A stretch of DNA of 13,014 bases, taken from assembly GCA_002694065.1 (NCBI GenBank), contig NZKZ01000127.1, positions 14,952 to 27,965 on the forward strand, written 5' to 3'. The DNA is from Acidiferrobacter sp. GTDB lineage: Bacteria > Pseudomonadota > Gammaproteobacteria > Arenicellales > UBA868. Made by a program: the position numbers and the translations under genes. This document shows, one piece after another, positions 6,831 through 12,795 of this stretch; positions within the stretch are counted from its first letter, which is position 1, and every line of letters starts with the position of its first letter. The notes under the pieces were generated by a model. It was not told where the DNA came from, made no database searches, and worked only from the letters and a program-made list of their open reading frames with translations.

Positions 6831-6875
6831 CTCAGGCACCACCGGTGAACTCGGCGGCGCCTGAGATAAGATTTT
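6831..6875 (+). terminator. Stem-loop followed by TTTT between DUF2909 and coxC
   Basis: CTCAGGC (6831-6837) pairs with GCCTGAG (6859-6865). The stem extends inward by two pairs of C-C to G-G separated by A/C mismatches, and the loop is about nine bases. A short T-run at 6872-6875 follows after seven bases. In this convergent gap it probably ends transcription from DUF2909; the T-run is short and displaced. Confidence 0.5.
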
Positions 6876-6920
6876 CGCGCCTGCGCGGAATCGTTGTTAA
6901 TGCAGCGTACAGACTACCGA

Positions 6921-7799
6921 CTACAAGATGTAGACGAAAATAAACAGTCCGACCCAGACCGTATCCACGAAGTGCCAATACCAAGCGGCGCCTTCAAAGC
7001 CGAAGTGGTCATCAGGCTTGAAATGCCCGCGCAGGCATCTCACCAGAATCACAGCCAGCGTAATTGCACCGATGGTGACGTGGAAGCCATGGAATCCTGT
7101 CAGCATAAAGAAAGTCGCGCCATACACCCCTGACCCTAGCGTCAGGCCAAGATGGCTGTAGGCCTCGACATATTCCCCAACCTGGTAATACATAAACAGG
7201 GCGCCGAGGGCGACCGTAACAAACAGCCAGAAATTCATCGCGCCCCGCTGGTTCTTCTTGAGCGCCCAGTGTGAGAATGTCAATGTCACACTGGATACCA
7301 GCAAGATGACGGTATTCAGAAGCGGGATGCCGAACGCTCCGATGCTGGAAAACTGCCCCGGACCGATATCATGATTGTCCGGCCCGATATAGGTTGCCCC
7401 TGCCGGTCCGGCTGAAGGCCAGGTCGCCTCGAATCCCGGCCACAGCAACTCCTCGCCAGCGAGCCAGGGGACAGACAGGATTCGGGTATAAAAAAGCGCG
7501 CCGAAAAATGCGCCGAAAAACATCACCTCAGAGAAGATAAACCAACCCATTCCCATTCGGAACGACGTATCCACCTGCGCATCGTAACGCCCGGCCTCAC
7601 TCTCTCCCGCGACTTGCCCAAACCAGGAATACAGCATCAGGATGATAATCACTGCGCCAGCGATCATCAGCCAGACCCCGGGGGCGAGATGGTGCAGATC
7701 CAGAATGAATCCGAGCGCGAGCAGGAACAGCCCCATCGAAGTAATCGTGGGCCACTTGGTCGGGTCAGGCAAATAATAACCGCCGTGTGCTGAGCTCAT
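6921..7799 (-). CDS. coxC: Cytochrome c oxidase subunit III
   Basis: The 292-residue product is a seven-helix subunit III of an aa3-type oxidase (CtaE). Typical blocks are GGYYLPDPTKWP at the N-terminus, then FRMGMGWFIFSEVMFFGAFFGALFY with the conserved glutamate, and SVTLTFSHWALKKNQR. Later come GATFFMLTGFHGFHVTIGAI and the closing AAWYWHFVDTVWVGLFIFVYIL. A loop of about 50 residues between helices 3 and 4 (WPGFEATWPSAGPAG and onward) is usual in this branch. Subunit III does not hold redox metals; it stabilises subunit I and supports proton uptake through the D channel. The ATG at 7799 has AGAGGA eight bases upstream (7808-7813). It follows cox11 by 90 bases of AT-rich DNA, so an internal promoter is possible. 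Confidence 0.97.
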   Translation of the reverse strand: MSSAHGGYYLPDPTKWPTITSMGLFLLALGFILDLHHLAPGVWLMIAGAVIIILMLYSWFGQVAGESEAGRYDAQVDTSFRMGMGWFIFSEVMFFGAFFGALFYTRILSVPWLAGEELLWPGFEATWPSAGPAGATYIGPDNHDIGPGQFSSIGAFGIPLLNTVILLVSSVTLTFSHWALKKNQRGAMNFWLFVTVALGALFMYYQVGEYVEAYSHLGLTLGSGVYGATFFMLTGFHGFHVTIGAITLAVILVRCLRGHFKPDDHFGFEGAAWYWHFVDTVWVGLFIFVYIL

Positions 7800-7807
7800 G
7801 TGTTGCG

Positions 7808-7813
7808 TCCTCT
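7808..7813 (-). promoter_or_regulatory. Ribosome-binding site of coxC
   Basis: On the minus strand AGAGGA lies eight bases before the ATG at 7799, one of the clearer ribosome-binding sites in the window. Confidence 0.6.
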
Positions 7814-7889
7814 TTTCTAAGAATATTTTTGAATCAATTTTTTAAAACTTAAAACCTGTTTTCAACCAGTTATCCGTCAGCAGCTATCT

Positions 7890-8444
7890 TTAAGAGTTGG
7901 CTGGTTCAATGTCTTTTGCGGGATACACCGCGTATGACAACGTAATGGTCTTTACTTCCTCGGGAAGAGCGGGATCGACCACAAACGTGACCGGCATTAC
8001 TTTGCTTTCCCGAGGGGCCAGTTCCTGCCGGGTAAAGCAGAAACATTCCGTCTTTCTGAAGTGCCGCGCCGCTCGCGCCGGCGAAACGCTCGGCACCGCC
8101 TGCCCTGCTGACAGCGTGTCGGTCAAACTATGCGCCGCATAGGTCACGGTCATCGCCTCACCAGGATGGACCTTGAGGCGAACTGTCTCAGGTCGATCCA
8201 CTTGCCAGGGAATGCCGCTTACATTTACCGCAAACTCAACCGTCACGGTCCGCGAGCGGTCAACTTCGAGCGGTTTGGCACTCACTTCCGACAGGGTCGC
8301 ACTCTTGCCGTTCAAGCCCGTGATCTCGCAGAAGATGTCATAAAGCGGGACCAGCGCGTAACCAAAGCCGAACATCCCCACGACCCACAGCGAGAGCCAT
8401 CCCGCCACACGACGATTGCTCTTTTGTCGAGAAGACTCAGTCAT
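7890..8444 (-). CDS. ctaG: Cytochrome c oxidase assembly protein Cox11/CtaG
   Basis: The 184-residue product has one N-terminal membrane anchor (about 13-35) and a periplasmic immunoglobulin-like domain. The copper-binding CFCF motif is within KTECFCFTRQ (C134 and C136), and the third conserved cysteine is C39 in YDIFCEITGLNG. Other family blocks are VNVSGIPWQ, GQAVPSVSPARAARHF and MPVTFVVDPALP. Cox11 delivers copper to the CuB site of subunit I, so all copper ligands expected of a working protein are present. The ATG at 8444 lies 21 bases after the small gene, with AGGA about 12 bases upstream. The length is normal. Its position between coxA and coxC is the standard one. Confidence 0.96.
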   Translation of the reverse strand: MTESSRQKSNRRVAGWLSLWVVGMFGFGYALVPLYDIFCEITGLNGKSATLSEVSAKPLEVDRSRTVTVEFAVNVSGIPWQVDRPETVRLKVHPGEAMTVTYAAHSLTDTLSAGQAVPSVSPARAARHFRKTECFCFTRQELAPRESKVMPVTFVVDPALPEEVKTITLSYAVYPAKDIEPANS

Positions 8445-8465
8445 GGTGTATCACCGATCCTTGGA

Positions 8466-8579
8466 TCACAGGACGTACTTCACGATGCTCCAGGTGAAGA
8501 CCGCCACCGCGAACACCGCCAAGACGGCGACCGTCTTGCGGATGCCCGCTTTTTGTGCGTCATTAGCCACTGTTGCCAT
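8466..8579 (-). CDS. 37-residue single-pass membrane protein, cytochrome oxidase small assembly protein-like
   Basis: Between coxA and cox11 a short frame runs from the ATG at 8579 to the TGA at 8466-8468. It encodes 37 residues beginning MATVANDAQKAGIRKT, followed by a hydrophobic helix of about 17 residues and ending WSIVKYVL. The shape is a polar basic N-terminus, one membrane pass, and almost no tail. It resembles the small proteins annotated in this position in other proteobacteria as cytochrome oxidase small assembly protein. That link rests on position and form, since so short a sequence gives little homology. The start is seven bases after the coxA stop, and AGGA overlaps that stop, so translation is probably coupled. 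The cox11 start follows after 21 bases. It fills the whole coxA-cox11 gap, which supports it being a real gene. Confidence 0.72.
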   Translation of the reverse strand: MATVANDAQKAGIRKTVAVLAVFAVAVFTWSIVKYVL

Positions 8580-8586
8580 CAGGATC

Positions 8587-10158
8587 CTACTTGACCTCAG
8601 GCGCCGTGGCGAAGGTGTGGTACGGCGCCGGAGACGGCACGGTCCATTCCAGTCCTTCCGGGTTCTCCCAGACTTCGGCGCTCGCCTTCTTGCCGCCGCG
8701 GATGGCTTTGATCACCACGACCAGCAGGATGAGCTGCGAGAATCCGAGCACGAATCCGCCGATACTGGAGATGACGTTGAACTCCGCAAACTGCAGGGAG
8801 TAATCGGGAATACGCCGAGGCATTCCGGCAAAGCCCAGGAAGTGCTGCGGGAAGAAGGTCACATTAAAGGCAATGATGGTCAGCCAGAAATGCCATTTGC
8901 CGAGTGTCTCGTCATACATATGGCCGGTCCACTTGGGCAGCCAGTAGTAAACGCCGGCAAACATACCCAACACTGATCCGCAGAAGATCACATAATGAAA
9001 GTGCGCCACGATGAAATAGGTATCGTGGTACTGAAAGTCTGCAGGCGTAATCGCCATCATGAGACCAGTCAGCCCGCCCACCGTAAACAGCGCGACGGTG
9101 GCGATGGCGTACAACATCGGCGTTTCAAAAGTCATGCTGCCCCGCCACATCGTGGCCATCCAGTTGAAGATCTTCACGCCGGTGGGGATTGCAATCAGCA
9201 TTGTGGAATACATGAAGAAGAGTTCGCCGGATAAGGGCATACCCACCGTGTACATGTGGTGGGCCCACACAATGAAGGATAAAAATGCGATGCCGGCTGT
9301 TGCAAAGACCATCGAGGTATACCCAAAAAGCGGCTTTCGGGCGAAGGTCGGAATAACCTGGGAAATGATGCCAAAGGCCGGAAGAATCAGGATGTACTCC
9401 TCGGGATGACCAAAGAACCAGAAGATATGCTGGAACATCACCGGATCGCCACCCCCGGCGGGGTCAAAGAACGCGGTGCCAAAATGACGGTCGGTGAGGA
9501 GCATCGTCACCGCACCGGCCAACACGGGCATAGCGGCGATCAGCAAGAAAGCCGTGATCACCCATGTCCAGATAAAGAGCGGCATTTTCATGAGTGTCAT
9601 GCCGGGCGCACGCATGTTCATGATGGTCGCGATGATATTGATCGCACCCAGGATGGACGACATACCCAATATGTGGATAGTGAAGATCGTGAGATCTACG
9701 CCCATCCCGCCCTGCACTGATAGCGGTGGATAGATGGTCCATCCCGCTGCCGGTCCGCCGCCGGGCACAAACAGCGACAGAATCAGCAAAGAGGTTGCGA
9801 AAGGCAGCAGCCAAAAACTCCAGTTGTTCATTCTCGGCAGCGCCATATCGGGCGCACCGATCATCATCGGAATCATCCAGTTGGCAAAGCCTACAAACCC
9901 GGGCATGATCGCACCGAAGATCATGATCAGCGCATGCACCGTGACCATCTGGTTATAAAAATGCGGGTCTACTACCTGTAGGCCGGGCTGGAAGAGTTCC
10001 GCCCGGATAACCAGCGCCATGGCGCCGCCGACCAGAAACATGATGAACGAGAACCACAGGTACAGCGTGCCGATGTCCTTGTGGTTGGTCGTAAACAGCC
10101 AGCGGGTAATGCCCTTGGGCACTTCGTCGTGGTGATGATCAGCGACTGTCGTAGTCAT
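8587..10158 (-). CDS. coxA: Cytochrome c oxidase subunit I (heme-copper)
   Basis: From the ATG at 10158 the product is 523 residues, with about twelve membrane helices. It is the catalytic subunit: it reduces oxygen to water and pumps protons. Ligands seen are H75 and H388 for the low-spin heme, H386 for the high-spin heme, and H251, H300 and H301 for CuB. Y255 is the residue cross-linked to H251. D-channel residues are D104 and N111 (in PDMALPRMNN) with E253; K329 (PTGVK) marks the K channel, so it is an A1-type oxidase. The active-site motif is HPEEY, where family members normally have HPEVY; the extra glutamate is E254. A TTG at 10164 would sit almost on the ribosome-binding site, so the ATG, seven bases from AGGAG, is preferred. 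It lies between coxB and the 37-residue gene. Confidence 0.98.
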   Translation of the reverse strand: MTTTVADHHHDEVPKGITRWLFTTNHKDIGTLYLWFSFIMFLVGGAMALVIRAELFQPGLQVVDPHFYNQMVTVHALIMIFGAIMPGFVGFANWMIPMMIGAPDMALPRMNNWSFWLLPFATSLLILSLFVPGGGPAAGWTIYPPLSVQGGMGVDLTIFTIHILGMSSILGAINIIATIMNMRAPGMTLMKMPLFIWTWVITAFLLIAAMPVLAGAVTMLLTDRHFGTAFFDPAGGGDPVMFQHIFWFFGHPEEYILILPAFGIISQVIPTFARKPLFGYTSMVFATAGIAFLSFIVWAHHMYTVGMPLSGELFFMYSTMLIAIPTGVKIFNWMATMWRGSMTFETPMLYAIATVALFTVGGLTGLMMAITPADFQYHDTYFIVAHFHYVIFCGSVLGMFAGVYYWLPKWTGHMYDETLGKWHFWLTIIAFNVTFFPQHFLGFAGMPRRIPDYSLQFAEFNVISSIGGFVLGFSQLILLVVVIKAIRGGKKASAEVWENPEGLEWTVPSPAPYHTFATAPEVK

Positions 10159-10165
10159 TCGCAAA

Positions 10166-10170
10166 CTCCT
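10166..10170 (-). promoter_or_regulatory. Ribosome-binding site deciding the coxA start
   Basis: On the minus strand AGGAG is followed by seven bases and the ATG at 10158. It is only one base from an in-frame TTG at 10164, which makes that codon an unlikely start. Just upstream the leader holds TTAGAAAG twice in tandem (10173-10188). Confidence 0.75.
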
Positions 10171-10227
10171 GTCTTTCTAACTTTCTAAAATTCTTTCAAT
10201 GAGCGGTAAGGATGGGTGAGGCCGGGC

Positions 10228-11031
10228 TTAACCGCTGTTTCGCTGGCTGGCCAGCCAAGCCTGGTACTCGGCTTCCTCCACCACATCCACCACGATGGGC
10301 ATATAGCCGTGATCCTTGCCGCACAGTTCTGCGCACTGCCCCCGGAAGGTACCTGTTTCATCTGCACGCACCCACATCTCGTTGATGAAACCGGGAATGG
10401 CGTCTTTTTTCCCGCCCAACTGCGGAACCCACCAGGCGTGAATCACATCTCTCGCTGTCAGCAGAATGCGGACCTTCTTCCCTACCGGAATCACCATATG
10501 ATTGTCGACTTCCAGAAGGTAATTTTCACCCTTGGTTTCAGAACCCGTAATCTGGCTTTGGGGTGTGGTTAACTTACTGAAGAAGTCCACGTCGTCTTCC
10601 ATATAGTCGTAGTGCCAGCCCCACTGGTAGCCGGTGACCTTGACGACCATATCTGATTCGGTCGTGTCCTCCATCAGCAGCAGCGCTTTGGTAGAAGGCA
10701 CCGCCATCACTATCAGGATCAGCGTCGGGATCACCGTCCAGATCACCTCGGCTTTTGTTGAATGCGTGAACTTGGCAGGCTGAGCGCCTTTGCTCTTGCG
10801 GAACTTCACAATCGAATAAAACATGACCGCAAAGACAATCACGCCGATCACCGTAACGATGTACATGATCAGCATATGCAGGTCGTACTGCACGCGTGCG
10901 ATCTCGGTCACAGGCCGCGGCAGGTTCAACGCCCATTCGGCCTGTACGCTGGCGGGCATTGCCCACAGAACCAGCGTGCTAAAAAGAGCTGATCCTGCAC
11001 CCAGAAGATGCTTCAGTCGATTTACGATCAT
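10228..11031 (-). CDS. coxB: Cytochrome c oxidase subunit II (CuA)
   Basis: The 267-residue product begins with a signal peptide whose likely cleavage site is after MPASVQA (residue 31). Two membrane helices follow (about 51-74 and 95-115), then a periplasmic cupredoxin domain. The CuA ligands are complete: H198 in DVIHAWW, then C233, E235, C237, H241 and M244 in CAELCGKDHGYM. The aromatic patch YQWGWHYDY (135-143) is the usual entry point for electrons from cytochrome c. No heme c domain is fused to the C-terminus, so this is an aa3 rather than caa3 layout. The ATG at 11031 has AGGGA seven bases upstream. An upstream in-frame start at 11061 would add ten residues but lacks such a site. The gap to coxA is 69 bases and to DUF2244 73 bases, both on the same strand. 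Confidence 0.97.
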   Translation of the reverse strand: MIVNRLKHLLGAGSALFSTLVLWAMPASVQAEWALNLPRPVTEIARVQYDLHMLIMYIVTVIGVIVFAVMFYSIVKFRKSKGAQPAKFTHSTKAEVIWTVIPTLILIVMAVPSTKALLLMEDTTESDMVVKVTGYQWGWHYDYMEDDVDFFSKLTTPQSQITGSETKGENYLLEVDNHMVIPVGKKVRILLTARDVIHAWWVPQLGGKKDAIPGFINEMWVRADETGTFRGQCAELCGKDHGYMPIVVDVVEEAEYQAWLASQRNSG

Positions 11032-11038
11032 TTTGGTT

Positions 11039-11043
11039 TCCCT
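11039..11043 (-). promoter_or_regulatory. Ribosome-binding site deciding the coxB start
   Basis: AGGGA on the minus strand lies seven bases before the ATG at 11031. The resulting N-terminus begins directly with a basic region and signal peptide, as expected for subunit II. Confidence 0.6.
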
Positions 11044-11091
11044 GAGAGTGTGCATTTGCAATTGAAACTTTTCTTAAATCAATCCTAGATG

Positions 11092-11105
11092 GTGTCCGCA
11101 GACAC
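11092..11105. other. Stem-loop at the end of the DUF2244 gene
   Basis: GTGTC and GACAC form a perfect 5-bp stem around CGCA, touching the DUF2244 stop codon and preceding the coxB leader. There is no T-run after it on the minus strand. It may be a weak terminator or an mRNA-processing point between DUF2244 and coxB. Confidence 0.3.
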
Positions 11106-11632
11106 TACAGCGCGCGTTGCAGCGCTTTCGCCGTTTTGATCCTGTCCTCTTCTGTCAACGCCGCCCCGATTTCCATATAGTTGCCATGAGAGCCGACCAG
11201 CAGCCTGCTTGGGTACCAGTGACCGCCCGCTGCCAATCTCACTTGAGTCCAGTAACGATTCAGCTTCCCTGATTTTTCTCCGTGCCGCCCTCTTTGAGAC
11301 AGGCAGACATCATCGCCTTTGGCTTCGACTAGATCATAAAACCTGGCACGTCTTTGCAAGATCAAAAAGGCCGCCGCCACGACCGCAATCTCGAGCCCTA
11401 AAAAGGGCAGGACCGGCCACGCGCCCAGCGTCAACATGTATGCGCCGATCAAGGCCGCGACCAAAGCAAAAGTCAGCACGACCACCTTAACGCCGCGAAG
11501 TGAAAGCGAGCAGTCGGGTCTAATCAACAGACGAAAGTCTCGCCCATCAGGGGCGGTCTGAAAAAAAGTCATTTGCTGCGCTAAACACCATGGCCGGGGA
11601 GACTCATTGCATTCGCGTTGAGGATCTCTCAT
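11105..11632 (-). CDS. DUF2244 membrane protein upstream of coxB
   Basis: The product has 175 residues from the ATG at 11632, or 155 from the ATG at 11572. It has two adjacent hydrophobic helices (about 47-68 and 71-91 of the longer form) and a C-terminal cytoplasmic part. Family blocks are PDCSLSLRG, WPVLPFLGLEIAVVAAAF, LNRYWTQVRL, WYPSRLLVGSHGNYMEIG and the closing LTEEDRIKTAKAL. These match DUF2244, a family of unknown function often encoded beside cytochrome c oxidase in proteobacteria. The second start agrees better with the usual family N-terminus (MTFFQTAPDGRDFRLLIRP), but neither start has a convincing ribosome-binding site. The gene precedes coxB by 73 bases on the same strand and could be the first gene of the oxidase transcript. 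A role in oxidase assembly is inference from position. Confidence 0.82.
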   Translation of the reverse strand: MRDPQRECNESPRPWCLAQQMTFFQTAPDGRDFRLLIRPDCSLSLRGVKVVVLTFALVAALIGAYMLTLGAWPVLPFLGLEIAVVAAAFLILQRRARFYDLVEAKGDDVCLSQRGRHGEKSGKLNRYWTQVRLAAGGHWYPSRLLVGSHGNYMEIGAALTEEDRIKTAKALQRAL

Positions 11633-11695
11633 CCAGCCGATTAAGGCCCTAAAACTGCGGCGAACACTAGCATAATTGCCGATGTACCATCAAGC

Positions 11696-11723
11696 ATGAT
11701 CGCCTTATCTAGGCCTTGATCAT
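11696..11723. other. Bulged stem-loop between bioC and DUF2244
   Basis: In the 167-base gap between bioC and DUF2244, ATGATC pairs with GATCAT and the adjacent GCCT pairs with AGGC. The result is a ten-pair stem with a three-base CTT bulge and a TATCT loop. There is no T-run on the minus strand, so a terminator is not clear. The rest of the gap shows no gene and no strong promoter by eye. Confidence 0.3.
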
Positions 11724-11799
11724 CACTTATAACCCAGCAATTTACTCTGTGAATTTTTGCCGGTTTCAAGAGCAATGGATACCCACAGTAGGCGGCATT

Positions 11800-12624
11800 T
11801 TATTGGGGTAAATCGACCCGCACACCCGTGTGCCCGGCTTCTGACTGCTCTGAGGCCCAGGCTACCGCGTAAACAAGCTCAAAAGTCGCTTGCAGCCTCC
11901 CCTGCTGCAGTGCATTGGAATGATAGGCGTCTGCAAACGCCTGCCACCGGTCTTTGCCGGTGAGACTGCGTCTGCGACCTGTCATGGCATTGGTTGCGCC
12001 CAGAGCACGAAGGTCGTCAACAAGCTTTTTCAATTCACCGTAACTGAAGTAGACCCTATCAGTGTCGACCACCGGTTCGGTAAATCCCGCGCCCAGGAGA
12101 GCATCACCCACGTTATGCATATCAGCAAAAGAATGGACATGCGGGTGATCGTCAACATACTCCCAGGCAGCTCGCAGCTCTATGAGTGTATCTGGGCCCA
12201 GAGTGGAGAAAACCACTACTCCCCCCGGCTTGAGTATCCGGCGCACTTCTTTCAAAGCCGCATCCGGATTACACCAGGGCAGAACGAGATTAGCGAAAAC
12301 GAGATCGAATGTTGCCTTGGCAAAAGGCAAAGTGTCGGCATTGCCCGCAACCGGTACCCAGTTTCGTTGCGAGGATTGCGTATGAAGAGGTAAAGGGCAG
12401 ATATCCAACCCGACAACGTACGCGACGGGAAAACGCTCGGCGAGGGTGCGCGACTCAGTTCCCGCGCCGCAACCCAGATCCAGGATAACCTCCGGCACAA
12501 AATTCAACAGGCCAAGACGCTCCACCAGTTCCTCGCCCGATCTTCTTGCAAGAATCGTATCTTGTGGATCGAAATACCTCGCACGCCGAGAGGCTGTTCG
12601 CACTGATCGCAGGTCAAGCTCCAA
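11800..12624 (-). CDS. bioC: Malonyl-ACP O-methyltransferase BioC
   Basis: The 274-residue product is a class I SAM methyltransferase with motif I in VILDLGCGAGTESRT (46-60) and an acidic residue after the second strand (D74). ANLVLPWCNPDAALKEVRRILKPGG is the region that in BioC begins SNLALQWC or similar. BioC-specific blocks follow: TLGPDTLIELRAAW (141-154), SFADMHNVGDALLGAGF (165-181) and, further on, LVDDLRALGATNA. BioC methylates the free carboxyl of malonyl-ACP, letting the fatty acid cycle build the pimeloyl chain for biotin. The rest of the biotin genes are not in view. The only in-frame start upstream of the conserved region is TTG at 12624, six bases after GAGAG. A GTG at 12603 would be a shorter alternative. 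It is divergent from comF. Confidence 0.9.
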   Translation of the reverse strand: MELDLRSVRTASRRARYFDPQDTILARRSGEELVERLGLLNFVPEVILDLGCGAGTESRTLAERFPVAYVVGLDICPLPLHTQSSQRNWVPVAGNADTLPFAKATFDLVFANLVLPWCNPDAALKEVRRILKPGGVVVFSTLGPDTLIELRAAWEYVDDHPHVHSFADMHNVGDALLGAGFTEPVVDTDRVYFSYGELKKLVDDLRALGATNAMTGRRRSLTGKDRWQAFADAYHSNALQQGRLQATFELVYAVAWASEQSEAGHTGVRVDLPQ

Positions 12625-12682
12625 ACGTATCTCTCATGTTTTTTAGGCCGAGTTGGAATCGGCTCACATATTAACTGCAGGC

Positions 12683-12698
12683 TGTGAATAAGCGCACA
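12683..12698. promoter_or_regulatory. CRP/Vfr-like dyad between bioC and comF
   Basis: TGTGA-N6-GCACA differs from the CRP consensus TGTGA-N6-TCACA at one base. It lies within a perfect outer dyad, GCTGTG-N8-CACAGC (12681-12700), between two divergent genes. I found no well-placed -10/-35 pair that fixes which gene it would serve. Confidence 0.3.
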
Positions 12699-12725
12699 GC
12701 ATTGTCAGTGTCACCTCAACTACAT

Positions 12726-12740
12726 TGCGCCGATGGCGCA
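12726..12740. repeat. Perfect inverted repeat TGCGCC-GAT-GGCGCA
   Basis: Six-base arms around three bases lie midway between bioC and comF. It could be an operator half of a regulatory region or a short hairpin in the comF leader. Another small dyad, CGGGA-N7-TCCCG, follows at 12752-12768. Confidence 0.35.
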
Positions 12741-12795
12741 TCCATTTTCATCGGGAATACAAATCCCGCCCCTGAACTGGTCAAATTTCATAAGA

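Noticed and set aside
6874..6890. CGCG-CCTG-CGCG hairpin as a coxC terminator
   Set aside because: The stem is only four perfect pairs and no T-run follows on the minus strand.
8416..8976. Plus-strand frame of 186 residues opposite coxA, the small gene and cox11
   Set aside because: It is the complement of conserved oxidase codons; composition is rich in H, R and D, typical of an antisense shadow.
10156..10164. TTG at 10164 as the coxA start
   Set aside because: It is one base from the AGGAG ribosome-binding site, too close; the ATG at 10158 is spaced correctly.
11045..11090. FNR-like site in the coxB leader (TTGA and TCAA arms)
   Set aside because: The arms are 13 bases apart, whereas FNR/ANR sites need TTGAT-N4-ATCAA.
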